From the NCBI RefSeq assembly GCF_013374095.1, contig NZ_AP022672.1, forward strand, positions 2,683,501-2,747,500: 64,000 bases of DNA. Direction: 5' to 3'. This DNA comes from Sphingomonas sp. HMP6 (GTDB lineage: Bacteria; Pseudomonadota; Alphaproteobacteria; Sphingomonadales; Sphingomonadaceae). A program made the translations under genes and the position numbers. Shown piece by piece: positions 51,224-60,281 of the stretch. The notes under the pieces are model-generated. The model saw nothing but the letters and a program-made list of their open reading frames with translations. It did not search any database and was not told where the DNA came from. The stretch's first letter is position 1, and every line of letters begins with the position of its first letter.

Positions 51224-52174
51224 CTAAATCCGCTCGCCGGTCAGTCGCTGACACACCATGTCGAGTTGATCGAGCGTGGAATAGGACAGCGTCACAGTCC
51301 CGCCCTTGGCACCGTGAGAGACGCGGACCGAAAGTCCGAGAAGATCGGCAAGCTGATGTTCCAGCGCCGCGAGATCGGGATCGCGGCCATTGCCGCCGAC
51401 GCTTGCGCTCTTCGTCTCGATCTTCGATGCCCGCGCCAGCCGTTCGGCATCGCGCACCGATAGCCCGCGCGCGACGATCTGATCCGCCAGCCCTTCCACA
51501 TCGGGCGCGCCGATCAAGGCGCGTGCATGGCCCATCGTCAACGCGCCGGCCACGACACGTTCCTGGACGCTGCGCGGAAGTTCCAGCAAGCGCAGCAGGT
51601 TGGCGATATGGCTGCGCGACTTGTTGACGAGCTTCCCAAGCGCGTCCTGGGTATGGCCGAAATCGTCGATCAAGCGATGATAGGCTTCGGCCTCTTCGAT
51701 CGCGTTGAGATCCTGCCGCTGGATATTTTCGACAAGCGCGACTTCTAGCGTCTCGGTATCGTCGAAAGAGCGCACGATGACGGGCACTTCGTGCAACCGT
51801 GCGCGCTGCGCGGCGCGCCAGCGGCGCTCACCTGCGACAATCTGATAGCCGGTTCCGTGCGGGCGCACGACGATCGGCTGGAGTACGCCGCGCTGCGCGA
51901 TCGACTGGGCGAGTTCTTCGAGCGCGGCCTCATCGAAATGGCGGCGCGGCTGACCCGGGTGCGGGGTGAGCGACCCGACCGGAAGCGAGCGCACACCGGG
52001 CGACGCACCTTCCTTGCCGCCACCGACCGGCTCCTCCCGCGCGAGATCGCCCAACAACGCGTTTAGTCCCCGGCCAAGCCCCGAGCGAGGCTTTGGACGG
52101 GCGGTCGGCGACGTATCCGACGTCCCCGCATCAGCCGAGGTGGCGGGTTGTTCGGGCGGAAGGGTATCGGTCAT
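51224..52174 (-). CDS. parB: Chromosome-partition protein ParB
   Basis: This 316-residue protein has an N-terminal tail beginning the ParA-stimulating region (RSGLGRGLNALLGD near 30-43), the CTP-binding box GERRWRA at 115-121, an HTH near 155-185 (HTQDALGKLVNKSRSHIANLLRLLELP) that reads parS, and a C-terminal dimer domain. It spreads from parS as a CTP-gated clamp and positions the origin. Its ATG overlaps the parA stop (ATGA). Two parS sites lie within 3.5 kb upstream, inside the same gene run. Confidence 0.98.
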   Translation of the reverse strand: MTDTLPPEQPATSADAGTSDTSPTARPKPRSGLGRGLNALLGDLAREEPVGGGKEGASPGVRSLPVGSLTPHPGQPRRHFDEAALEELAQSIAQRGVLQPIVVRPHGTGYQIVAGERRWRAAQRARLHEVPVIVRSFDDTETLEVALVENIQRQDLNAIEEAEAYHRLIDDFGHTQDALGKLVNKSRSHIANLLRLLELPRSVQERVVAGALTMGHARALIGAPDVEGLADQIVARGLSVRDAERLARASKIETKSASVGGNGRDPDLAALEHQLADLLGLSVRVSHGAKGGTVTLSYSTLDQLDMVCQRLTGERI

Positions 52175-52959
52175 GCGGCCCGTGCTGGTTGATCTGTTTT
52201 GGGAAGGCGCGCGATCAACTCCCGCGCCAGGGCGATATAGGCTTCCGACCCCGGGCAGCGATAATCGTAGATCAACGCCGGCAGACCGTGGCTGGGTGCC
52301 TCCGACAAGCGCACGTTACGGGGGATGACCGTATCGAACACCACGCGGCCCAGCACCGCGCGTACATCGTTCGACACTTGGTCGGTCAGGCGATTGCGGC
52401 GATCATACATTGTTAGTGCGACGCCGAGAATCGACAAGCCGGGGTTGAAGCGTTCCCGAATGCGCTCGACCGTGCTCAGCAACTGACTGAGCCCCTCAAG
52501 CGCGAAAAATTCGCACTGCAGCGGCACGAGCAGCGAATTGGCCGCGACCATCGCGTTCAGGGTCAAAAGACCGAGCGACGGCGGACAATCGATCAGCACG
52601 ACATCCCAGCGCCGGTCCGACCGGGCGAGCGCGCGAGACAGGCGATGCGTGCGCTCTTCATATTCGACCAGCTCGATCTCCGCCCCCGACAGATCGACCG
52701 TTGCGGGCACGATCTCAAGCTTGGGAACGCAAGTCGGCATCGCGGCGACCTCGATCGGGGTTTCCCCAATGAGGATGTCATAGGTTGAGTGGTGCCGATC
52801 CGCGCGCGAAATTCCCAGCCCCGTCGAGGCATTTCCCTGGGGATCAAGATCGAGCAGCAGGACACGCGATCCGGTTGCCGCGAGCGCGGTCCCAACGTTG
52901 ATCGCGGTGGTCGTCTTACCGACCCCGCCTTTTTGATTTGCGACAGCTATCACGTTCAT
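52171..52959 (-). CDS. parA: Chromosome-partition ATPase ParA
   Basis: This 262-residue deviant-Walker ATPase has the motif KGGVGKTT at 10-17, LLLDLDPQGNASTGLG near 35-50 and VVLIDCPPSLG near 120-130. With ParB it drags newly copied origins toward the cell poles. Its ATG overlaps the rsmG stop, and parB begins inside its stop, so mnmG-rsmG-parA-parB are one coupled unit. Confidence 0.98.
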   Translation of the reverse strand: MNVIAVANQKGGVGKTTTAINVGTALAATGSRVLLLDLDPQGNASTGLGISRADRHHSTYDILIGETPIEVAAMPTCVPKLEIVPATVDLSGAEIELVEYEERTHRLSRALARSDRRWDVVLIDCPPSLGLLTLNAMVAANSLLVPLQCEFFALEGLSQLLSTVERIRERFNPGLSILGVALTMYDRRNRLTDQVSNDVRAVLGRVVFDTVIPRNVRLSEAPSHGLPALIYDYRCPGSEAYIALARELIARLPKTDQPARAA

Positions 52960-53579
52960 CGACGCGCTACCTTTGATGCGAGAACGATCAGCGACTTCGC
53001 ATCTGTGACGCTATGTTCCACGTGAAACACACCATGCCATGTCTCGCAGGCGGTTGCCACATCTTCGCGCGCGCTTTGTCCCTTAGGGAGAATCCATTGT
53101 GTGCGAATCGAAGAGCACGCCGCGGCCCACGCGAAGAGATCGGTGAGCGGCGCGACCGCGCGCGCCGAAATCACCGACGCTACGACCCCCGACAGCGACT
53201 GAATCGGGGCTGCAACGACGCGCACGCGATCCGCGACCCCGACTCTCTCCGCCGCCTCTTCGAGAAAGGCGGCGCGTTTGCGGCGCGGCTCCACCAGATA
53301 GACCGTGCGCCGGGTGAGTGCGGCGATCACCAGGCCGGGAAATCCCGCGCCACTCCCGATATCGATCCAAGGCCCCGCCGCGGAATCCGCGTCGGCAAAC
53401 TGAAGGAGCTGCGCCGAATCGACGAGGTGGCGCGTCCACATCATACTCAGCGTCGAGGGTGCGACCAAATTCTGGCGAGCGTTCTCCTCGGCTACCAGAT
53501 CCGCAATTCGCTCCATCGCCGTGATGCCGACAGGACCATGACGCAAAGCGATCCAGGAGCGGGCATCGTCCTCGGTCAC
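52956..53579 (-). CDS. rsmG: 16S rRNA (guanine-N7) methyltransferase RsmG
   Basis: This 207-residue SAM methyltransferase has [16 protein letters not shown] near 71-86 (SAM-binding glycines) and [20 protein letters not shown] near 94-113. It methylates G527 of 16S rRNA. It starts at a GTG overlapping the mnmG stop. A parS site (53014-53029) is embedded in the last part of its coding sequence. Confidence 0.95.
   Translation of the reverse strand: MTEDDARSWIALRHGPVGITAMERIADLVAEENARQNLVAPSTLSMMWTRHLVDSAQLLQFADADSAAGPWIDIGSGAGFPGLVIAALTRRTVYLVEPRRKRAAFLEEAAERVGVADRVRVVAAPIQSLSGVVASVISARAVAPLTDLFAWAAACSSIRTQWILPKGQSAREDVATACETWHGVFHVEHSVTDAKSLIVLASKVARR
53014..53029. promoter_or_regulatory. parS site 1
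   Basis: TGTTCCACGTGAAACA lies inside the 3' end of rsmG. It differs from the bacterial parS consensus TGTTTCACGTGAAACA at one base. It is 55 bases from the parA start, so ParB bound here could also affect parAB expression. Confidence 0.93.
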
Positions 53580-55417
53580 GCCGCAACCCGCCGCAATTGC
53601 AACAGAATCGCCGTGAGCGCGGCTGGGGTTACGCCGCGAACGCGAGCTGCGGCACCAAGGCTTGCGGGTCGCGCAGCAGACAAGCGCTCGATCATCTCGG
53701 TAGAGAGCCCCGGTACCGTCGCATAATCGAGCGACACCGGGACGCCGATCCCTTCATGCGACCGTTGCTGCGCGATCTCGGCATCCTGTCGGGCGAGATA
53801 CGGGGCGTAGCGCGCATCCTCGGCAATTTCGGCGAGCAACGAACGATCTTCAAAGGCAACAAGGTCAGGCGCGAGCTGATCGATCGTCACCCCCGCGACG
53901 CGCAACCACTCGGCCGCGGTGCGAGCCGGCGGATCGGCAGCAACCTCCGCCCCTTTCGCCATCAGCGATGCCACACCGACAGGTTGCTGCAGCCGCTGCT
54001 CGATCCGTCCGCGCGCGACGGCACGATCACCAATGCGCGCCAGGCGAGCAGGTGAGAGGCATCCGATCTCCGCCGCAAGCGGTGAAAGCCGCGTCTCGGC
54101 ATTGTCCGACCGCAGCCGCAATCGATACTCCGCGCGGGCGGTTAACATGCGATACGGTTCGGTAATTCCTTGCAACACCAGATCGTCAATCATCACGCCG
54201 AGGTAGCTCGACGCGCGATCGAGGATGACTGAAGGCGAACCCAAGGCCATTGCCGCAGCGTTCAACCCGGCAATCAGCCCCTGCCCCGCCGCTTCCTCAT
54301 AGCCGGTCGTGCCGTTGATTTGACCGCAACAGAACAGACCCGGCATCGCGCGAACTTCCAGCGTCGCCGACAGTGCGCGCGGATCGATATGGTCATATTC
54401 GACGGCATATCCCGACGCGACGATCCGCGCCTGTTCGAGACCAGGAATCGATGCGATCATCGCCGCTTGAATGTCGACCGGCAATGACGTCGATATGCCG
54501 TTGGGATAGACCGTCGCGTCGTCCAATCCTTCGGGTTCGAGAAAGATCTGATGCCCATCGCGGTCGCCGAAGCGATGGATCTTGTCCTCGATCGACGGAC
54601 AGTAGCGCGGTCCCTGCCCCGCGATCGCCCCACCAAAGAGCGGTGAGCGATCCAGCCCACTGCGGATGATATCGTGCGTTGCGCTCGTCGTTCGGGTGAT
54701 GGCACAGCGCAATTGCGGCAAAACGCGTCCGGCGGACAGCGGCGACATCGTCCACGGTTCGTCATCACTCGGTTGTTCGCCCAGCGCCGCCCAATCGATT
54801 GTGCGGCCGTCGAGCCGGGGTGGTGTTCCTGTCTTGAGCCGCGCCATCGGCAATCGCGCGGCCCGCAATTGCGCTGCCAAGAGCGACGCCGCCGCCTCCC
54901 CGATCCGTCCACCGACCGATCGATCTTCACCGCAGAACATGGTGGCGCCGAGGAATGTTCCGGTCGCGAGCACGACGGCGGGTGCCGAAACGACGGTTCC
55001 ATCCGACAGCCGCACACCCTGCACAATCGTGCCGTCGAGCGCGAGCGCGGCAACTTCGCCGACGATGATGTGCAGGTCGCGCTGCGCGGCAAGCATATCC
55101 TGGATCGCGGCGGCATAGCGCTTGCGGTCGGCCTGGACTCGCGGACCTTGCACCGCCGTGCCCTTGCTGCGGTTGAGCATGCGATAATGGATGCCGGCGG
55201 CATCGGTGGCGCGCGCGATCAAGCCGTCGAAAGCGTCGATCTCGCGCACCAGATGCCCCTTGCCGAGGCCACCAATCGCAGGGTTACACGACATCGCGCC
55301 GATCTTGCTCGCGTCGAAACTCACAAGCGCAGTACGCGCGCCACATCTCGCTGCCGCAGCAGCCGCCTCGGTCCCGGCGTGTCCGCCGCCGACGACGATG
55401 ACGTCGAATGTATCCAT
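53576..55417 (-). CDS. mnmG: tRNA modification enzyme MnmG (GidA)
   Basis: This 613-residue FAD protein has the N-terminal [22 protein letters not shown] near 5-26 and [34 protein letters not shown] near 355-390, both family signatures. With MnmE it adds a (carboxymethyl)aminomethyl group to U34 of certain tRNAs. It starts 64 bases after mnmE; the parS site at 55466 lies in that gap. Confidence 0.97.
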   Translation of the reverse strand: MDTFDVIVVGGGHAGTEAAAAAARCGARTALVSFDASKIGAMSCNPAIGGLGKGHLVREIDAFDGLIARATDAAGIHYRMLNRSKGTAVQGPRVQADRKRYAAAIQDMLAAQRDLHIIVGEVAALALDGTIVQGVRLSDGTVVSAPAVVLATGTFLGATMFCGEDRSVGGRIGEAAASLLAAQLRAARLPMARLKTGTPPRLDGRTIDWAALGEQPSDDEPWTMSPLSAGRVLPQLRCAITRTTSATHDIIRSGLDRSPLFGGAIAGQGPRYCPSIEDKIHRFGDRDGHQIFLEPEGLDDATVYPNGISTSLPVDIQAAMIASIPGLEQARIVASGYAVEYDHIDPRALSATLEVRAMPGLFCCGQINGTTGYEEAAGQGLIAGLNAAAMALGSPSVILDRASSYLGVMIDDLVLQGITEPYRMLTARAEYRLRLRSDNAETRLSPLAAEIGCLSPARLARIGDRAVARGRIEQRLQQPVGVASLMAKGAEVAADPPARTAAEWLRVAGVTIDQLAPDLVAFEDRSLLAEIAEDARYAPYLARQDAEIAQQRSHEGIGVPVSLDYATVPGLSTEMIERLSAARPASLGAAARVRGVTPAALTAILLQLRRVAA

Positions 55418-55465
55418 CAGATTTGGCTAGGTCGCAGTGCGGTGCGTGTCAAAGTTTATGCGCAC

Positions 55466-55481
55466 TGTTCCACGTGGAACA
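55466..55481. promoter_or_regulatory. parS site 2
   Basis: TGTTCCACGTGGAACA is a perfect 16-base palindrome in the gap between mnmE and mnmG, immediately beside the mnmE stop codon (55482-55484). It differs from the parS consensus by one base in each half. With site 1 it makes a cluster about 2.4 kb wide and some 6-8 kb from the proposed origin. Confidence 0.92.
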
Positions 55482-56771
55482 TCATTTGCCGACGCAGAAG
55501 CGCGCGAAGACTGCGTCCAGGACATCTTCAATCCCGCTCCGCCCGGTAACGGCGTCGAGGGCGCGCAGGGCGCGGCGCACCTCCTCCGCTACAATCAGCA
55601 CGTCACTGCCCTTTGCTGCCAATAGATCAGCGCGGCATTGGTCCAACAGGGCACGCTGGCGCTGGTTTACCGAGAGCTGGTCGCTTTGTGGCAATAAGGT
55701 CGCGGCGCGCGCCGCGATCCGGTTCCACAGCAAATCCAGGCCCGCACCGGTCCGCGCCGACAGCGAGACGTCAACGCCGGATCGGGCGGTTTCGCGACCG
55801 GCAACGTCGCAGCGCGGGTGCACCTGAATATCGTTGGCGCTGGCCTCCCCTTGCGCATCGAGCCACACGACGATGTCGGCCCCGGCAATCGCCCCGCGCG
55901 CGCGCTCGATCCCGATCCGCTCGATCTCGTCGCCCGGCGTTCCGGTCAAGCCAGCCGTGTCGGTCAACACATAGGCAATCCCGGCCCGCACCACCGATGC
56001 TTCGATCCGATCCCGCGTCGTTCCGGAAATGGGCGAGACGATCGCCACATCGCGTCCGGTCAGTGCGTTGAGCAGCGTCGACTTCCCGCTATTGGGCGCT
56101 CCTGCGATCACGACGCGAACGCCATCGTGTAAACGCTCGACCGCAGGTGCAGCGAGCAGCCGATCGATCTCGGTCGCAATCCGGGTGATGTCCGCCGTGA
56201 TCGCATCCAGCGCTTCGTCGGCGACATCGTCTTCGTCGGAGAAATCCAACTGAGCCTCGATCCGCGCCGCGACACCAATCAGATCGCTGCTCCAATGTTC
56301 GATCTGCGCGCGAACCCCGCCCTCGGCCATGCGCAACGCGGCGCGGCGCTGACCCTCGGTCTCGGCCGCGAGCAGATCGCCCAGCCCTTCCGCCTCGGTC
56401 AGATCGATCACGCCATTTTCCAGCGCGCGGCGGGTGAATTCGCCGGCTTCGGCGCGCCGGGTACCGGGCCGTGTCGCAATCGCGGCTTCAACCGCCGCAA
56501 CGACGGCGCGCCCGCCATGAACGTGGAATTCGACGCAATCCTCCCCGGTCGCACTACGTGGGCCAGGGAAGAACAGGACGATTGCGCGATCAAGCACCGC
56601 GCCTTCGCTTGGTTCGCGCAGCACCCGCAATACGGCCCGGCGCGGTTCGGGCAGCGCCCCCGCGATAGCAGACGCAACCGCCGTGGCGCGCGGTCCGCTG
56701 ATCCGCAGGATCGCGATGCCGCACGGGGCCGCACCGCTCGATACGGCGAAGATCGTGTCGCGCTCCGTCAC
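55482..56771 (-). CDS. mnmE: tRNA modification GTPase MnmE
   Basis: This 429-residue protein has an N-terminal formyl-THF-binding domain starting DTIFAVSSGAAPCGIAILRISGPRA, a G domain with GAPNSGKSTLLNAL near 218-231 and DTAGLTGTPGDEIE near 265-278, and the C-terminal CVGK motif (Cys-x-Gly-Lys) needed for tRNA modification with MnmG. I chose the GTG at 56771, five bases after the DUF6489 stop; a TTG eight codons upstream would overlap that gene. Confidence 0.96.
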   Translation of the reverse strand: MTERDTIFAVSSGAAPCGIAILRISGPRATAVASAIAGALPEPRRAVLRVLREPSEGAVLDRAIVLFFPGPRSATGEDCVEFHVHGGRAVVAAVEAAIATRPGTRRAEAGEFTRRALENGVIDLTEAEGLGDLLAAETEGQRRAALRMAEGGVRAQIEHWSSDLIGVAARIEAQLDFSDEDDVADEALDAITADITRIATEIDRLLAAPAVERLHDGVRVVIAGAPNSGKSTLLNALTGRDVAIVSPISGTTRDRIEASVVRAGIAYVLTDTAGLTGTPGDEIERIGIERARGAIAGADIVVWLDAQGEASANDIQVHPRCDVAGRETARSGVDVSLSARTGAGLDLLWNRIAARAATLLPQSDQLSVNQRQRALLDQCRADLLAAKGSDVLIVAEEVRRALRALDAVTGRSGIEDVLDAVFARFCVGK

Positions 56772-56775
56772 GGTC

Positions 56776-57000
56776 TTACTTGGTCGAGGATTCAAACATC
56801 TTGCGCCACATGCCCATCCCGGCGTCGCTCATCGGCATCCAGCTGCGCATCATATTCTCGACCAGATCGGGGGCGACGACGCCATCCATCGAATTGGTCA
56901 GCGCCGAGAGATATTTCTCATGCACCGGCGCAAGATCGGGAAGACCCATGAAACGACGGGCTTCCTCTGGAGTGCATTCGACTTCGACATTGATCTTCAC
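56776..57000 (-). CDS. DUF6489-type small protein
   Basis: This 74-residue protein begins MKINVEVECTPEEARRFMGL, continues PDLAPVHEKYLSALTNSMDG and ends GMWRKMFESSTK. It is a conserved alphaproteobacterial protein of unknown function that typically stands directly before mnmE. GGAGAAG precedes the GTG start. It lies five bases before mnmE and is divergent from ogt. Confidence 0.85.
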   Translation of the reverse strand: MKINVEVECTPEEARRFMGLPDLAPVHEKYLSALTNSMDGVVAPDLVENMMRSWMPMSDAGMGMWRKMFESSTK

Positions 57001-57048
57001 GCCGCTTCTCCGCTTGAGCGCGCGCCTGCTGCGCGGCATATCGTGCCC

Positions 57049-57561
57049 ATGTATGCGCGCGATATCGCCCGGATCGCAACGCCTGTCGGCATCATCGCCG
57101 TCGAAGGCGATGCCAGCGCCATTCACGCGATCCGCATCGAAGCCTCCGGGTCAGCGATCATCGGCTCTGCCGAACCCGTCCTTCGCGCCATTGCACAATT
57201 GGAACAATGGTTTGCGGGCGACCGTGTAACCTTCGATCTACCCTTGGCATCCGCCGCGACGCCGCGTGGACAAGCGCTGCGCGATGCGATGGTCGCGATC
57301 GGCTATGGCGAAACGTGCAGCTATGGCGCGCTTGCGCATAGCGCGATATCCAGCGCCCGGGCGATCGGCCAGGCGTGCGCTCGCAACCCCTTCCCCATCG
57401 TGGTGCCGTGCCATCGCGTGCTGAATGCGGACGGCCGGCTTGGCGCATATTCCGCCGGTCAGGGATCGATAACCAAACGCTGGTTGCTCGACCACGAACA
57501 ACGCTACGCCGCCGGTCGCGCGATCACTGCACCGCTGCAGCGGGATCTGTTCAGCCGGTAA
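57049..57561 (+). CDS. ogt: Methylated-DNA-protein cysteine methyltransferase
   Basis: This 170-residue protein has the active site PCHRVL with acceptor Cys121, preceded by the HTH residues SSARAIGQACARNPFPIVVPCHRVL and followed by GRLGAYSAGQGSITKRWLLDHE. It removes alkyl groups from O6-alkylguanine in DNA by a one-way transfer. The ATG at 57049 starts a family-like sequence; the longer frame upstream is a shadow of mnmE. It is convergent with terC (11-base overlap of the 3' ends). Confidence 0.94.
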   Translation: MYARDIARIATPVGIIAVEGDASAIHAIRIEASGSAIIGSAEPVLRAIAQLEQWFAGDRVTFDLPLASAATPRGQALRDAMVAIGYGETCSYGALAHSAISSARAIGQACARNPFPIVVPCHRVLNADGRLGAYSAGQGSITKRWLLDHEQRYAAGRAITAPLQRDLFSR

Positions 57562-58276
57562 CCGCGCCGATCATCGGTTGCATATCGTGCCAACCCTCGA
57601 GGATCATCTTGCCCGCGACGTAGACGATGATGACCAGCCCGATCCAGGCGATCCACCGGAAACGCTCGATATATTTGGCGATAATGTTGGCGGCGATGCC
57701 CATCAACGCGACCGACAGGATCAGCCCGATGACCATGATCCCGGGATGCTCGCGCGCGGCGCCGGCCACTGCGAGCACATTGTCGAGGCTCATCGAGACA
57801 TCGGCGACCGCGACCGCCCAGGCGGCCGAAAGAAAGCTCTTGGCCGGACGGATCCCGCTATGCTCGTCACCCTCGACCTCTGCCGATCCGCCGGGAACGG
57901 AACGCGGCTGCAACTCGCGATACATCTTCCACGCGACCCATAGCAGCAACAGTCCGCCGCCAAAGACGAGCCCGTAGGATTTGAAGCTCTCCAGGCCATA
58001 AAGCACGGCCACCGCGAACACGATGCGCAAGATCAGCGCAGCAAGAATGCCGATCCCAATGACCTTCTTGCGCTGGTCGGCGGGCAAGCCTGCCGCCAGC
58101 GCGCCAACGATGATCGCATTGTCTCCAGCAAGGGCAACGTCGAGGAGAACCACGGTCGCGAACGCGGTAAGTGCGGACGCCGAACCGATATTCGCGAAGT
58201 CGGTCAGGATGTGTTGCCACAGCCAATTCAACGACATGGGTTCAGCGGTGGCCGCTGCTAGGAGAAAGGTGAGCAT
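57551..58276 (-). CDS. TerC/YkoY-family integral membrane protein
   Basis: This 241-residue protein has about seven membrane helices, including FATVVLLDVALAGDNAIIVGALAAGLP near 40-66 and SAAWAVAVADVSMSLDNVLAVAGAA near 150-174, with the paired Asp-Asn motifs (AGDNA and SLDNV) that mark this family. Members export manganese or load it to secreted enzymes. It follows rho on the same strand after three hairpins. AGGAA precedes the ATG at 58276. Confidence 0.9.
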   Translation of the reverse strand: MLTFLLAAATAEPMSLNWLWQHILTDFANIGSASALTAFATVVLLDVALAGDNAIIVGALAAGLPADQRKKVIGIGILAALILRIVFAVAVLYGLESFKSYGLVFGGGLLLLWVAWKMYRELQPRSVPGGSAEVEGDEHSGIRPAKSFLSAAWAVAVADVSMSLDNVLAVAGAAREHPGIMVIGLILSVALMGIAANIIAKYIERFRWIAWIGLVIIVYVAGKMILEGWHDMQPMIGAVTG

Positions 58277-58300
58277 CGCATGTTCCTAGCGTGTCGCCGG

Positions 58301-58385
58301 GACATGGGCAAAGCCCATGTCGTCGGTCGGGAGCGGTGCTCCCGCCGGCCGAGCCGATGCGAGTCCGCCGGCAGCATGCCGACGG
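58301..58385. repeat. Three tight hairpins in tandem between rho and terC
   Basis: Three inverted repeats, each with a three-base loop, follow one another: GACATGGGC/GCCCATGTC (58301-58321), CGGGAGC/GCTCCCG (58328-58344) and CCGCCGGCA/TGCCGACGG (58365-58385, one mismatch). The stretch starts 11 bases after the rho stop on the minus strand. It can serve as terminator for rho or as a structured leader for terC. Confidence 0.75.
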
Positions 58386-58395
58386 CGGCATACGG

Positions 58396-59652
58396 CTATT
58401 GATTCATTGAATCGAAGAAATCTTCGTTGGTCTTCGAATTCTTCATCTTGTCGAGCAGGAATTCCATCGAATCGATCGTGCCCATCTGCATGAGGATGCG
58501 GCGCAGCACCCACATCTTCGACAGCTTGCTCTGATCGACCAGCAGCTCTTCCTTGCGCGTGCCGGACTTGCCGACGTCGAGCGCCGGGAAGATGCGCTTG
58601 TCGGCAACCTTGCGATCAAGCACGATTTCCGAGTTACCCGTGCCCTTGAATTCCTCGAAGATCACTTCGTCCATGCGGCTGCCGGTGTCGATCAGCGCGG
58701 TCGCGATGATCGAGAGCGAACCGCCCTCCTCGATGTTGCGCGCGGCACCGAAGAAGCGCTTCGGGCGCTGCAGTGCGTTCGCATCGACACCGCCGGTCAA
58801 CACCTTGCCCGATGACGGAACGACGGTATTGTAAGCACGGCCGAGGCGCGTGATGGAGTCGAGCAGGATCACGACGTCCTTCTTGTGCTCGACCAGGCGC
58901 TTTGCCTTTTCGATAACCATTTCAGCGACTTGCACGTGGCGCGTGGCGGGTTCGTCGAAGGTCGAGCTGACCACCTCGCCCTTGACCGAGCGCTGCATGT
59001 CGGTGACTTCCTCAGGCCGCTCGTCGATCAGCAGCACGATCAGGAACACCTCGGGGTGGTTATCGGTAATCGCCTTGGCGATGTTTTGCAGCATCACCGT
59101 CTTGCCGACGCGTGGTGGCGCGACGATCAAGGTGCGCTGGCCCTTGCCCTGTGGGCTGATGATGTCGATGACGCGGGCGCTCTTGTCCTTGATCGTCGGA
59201 TCGGACGGATCGAGCGTCAGCTTCTCGTCCGGATAGAGCGGCGTCAGATTGTCGAAATTGACGCGATGCCGCACCGCATCGGGATCATCGAAATTGACCG
59301 CGGTCAGCTTGACCAAGGCAAAATAGCGCTCGCCATCCTTCGGCCCGCGGATTTCACCTTCGACCGTATCGCCAGTGCGCAGGCCGAATTTGCGGACCTG
59401 GTTGGGCGAGATGTAGATATCGTCGGGGCCAGCGAGATAGTTTGCTTCGGGTGAGCGCAGGAAGCCGAAACCATCGGGCAGCACTTCGATCGTGCCGAGC
59501 CCCATGATCATCTCGCCTTCTTCGGCCTGAACCTTCAGGATCGCGAACATCAGATCCTGCTTGCGCAGCGTCGACGCGCTTTCGATGCCGAGTTCCTCGG
59601 CCATTGCGACCAGTTCAGCCGGTTTTTTGTTTTTCAGGTCTTTGAGATGCAT
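58396..59652 (-). CDS. rho: Transcription termination factor Rho
   Basis: This 418-residue protein has an N-terminal RNA-binding domain ([27 protein letters not shown] then a cold-shock fold with [22 protein letters not shown] near 73-95) and a RecA-like motor with Walker [13 protein letters not shown] near 178-189 and [30 protein letters not shown] near 261-290. It ends transcripts by moving along RNA. A 173-base leader separates it from hemJ, long enough for self-regulation by termination, as known for rho in other bacteria. Confidence 0.98.
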   Translation of the reverse strand: MHLKDLKNKKPAELVAMAEELGIESASTLRKQDLMFAILKVQAEEGEMIMGLGTIEVLPDGFGFLRSPEANYLAGPDDIYISPNQVRKFGLRTGDTVEGEIRGPKDGERYFALVKLTAVNFDDPDAVRHRVNFDNLTPLYPDEKLTLDPSDPTIKDKSARVIDIISPQGKGQRTLIVAPPRVGKTVMLQNIAKAITDNHPEVFLIVLLIDERPEEVTDMQRSVKGEVVSSTFDEPATRHVQVAEMVIEKAKRLVEHKKDVVILLDSITRLGRAYNTVVPSSGKVLTGGVDANALQRPKRFFGAARNIEEGGSLSIIATALIDTGSRMDEVIFEEFKGTGNSEIVLDRKVADKRIFPALDVGKSGTRKEELLVDQSKLSKMWVLRRILMQMGTIDSMEFLLDKMKNSKTNEDFFDSMNQ

Positions 59653-59825
59653 GGGGTGTCATCCGGGCATGAAGATGCTGGGGAGGAGCTTCGATCGGCG
59701 ATGGGTACGCGACGATGCTTGAGGAAGGATGCCGCAGCCGAACGGGTGGACCCGCCGCACCGTGACACGCTTACGGAATACGGCTGCGTCCCGCCCGCGT
59801 CAAGGCTAAGCGCTCGTGAGCGTCT

Positions 59826-60281
59826 TCAGAACGGCTGGACGATAGCCAGGATGACGATGAAGGTGACGAGCAACGCCGGCACTTCGTTGATGAGGCGCAA
59901 TTGCTTACCGGTCAGCGTCGGCTTTCCGGCTGCGAGTTTCCTGGCATAGCCGACCGCCCAGCCATGATAGCCGGTCAGCAGCAGCACCAGCAGCAACTTG
60001 GTATGCAGCCAGCCGAGACCGCTCGCCCCCGAAAACAGCCCGGAATTGGCCCCAAGAACCAGGCCGAGCACCCATACGACCACCATCGCCGGGGTCAGGA
60101 TGATCGTGCGGATCTTGCCCTCGCGCTCGACCCACACCGCCGCCTCGGCTGATCCAATCGCAGCTTCCTGATGATAGACGAGATAGCGCGGGAGCATGAA
60201 CAGGCCGGCCATCCAGAAGATCACGAAAATGAGATGCGCCGCCTTCACCCATGGATAGGCGTTGCCGAGCATGCCGATCAT
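59826..60281 (-). CDS. hemJ: Protoporphyrinogen oxidase HemJ
   Basis: This 151-residue protein has four membrane helices: YPWVKAAHLIFVIFWMAGLFMLPRYLVYH near 9-37 with the haem-ligand His, then WVEREGKIRTIILTPAMVVVWVLGLVLG, WLHTKLLLVLLLTGYHGWAVGYARKLAAG with the basic motif, and a C-terminal helix. It oxidises protoporphyrinogen to protoporphyrin in haem synthesis. The ATG at 60281 overlaps the hemE stop (ATGA), so hemE and hemJ are coupled. Confidence 0.92.
   Translation of the reverse strand: MIGMLGNAYPWVKAAHLIFVIFWMAGLFMLPRYLVYHQEAAIGSAEAAVWVEREGKIRTIILTPAMVVVWVLGLVLGANSGLFSGASGLGWLHTKLLLVLLLTGYHGWAVGYARKLAAGKPTLTGKQLRLINEVPALLVTFIVILAIVQPF

Noticed and set aside
58277..58395. Possible yybP-ykoY manganese riboswitch before terC
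   Set aside because: The gene family fits and the leader is structured, but I could not find the conserved GGGGAGUA-type and GCCGCC-type loop bases in the right order, so I list only hairpins.
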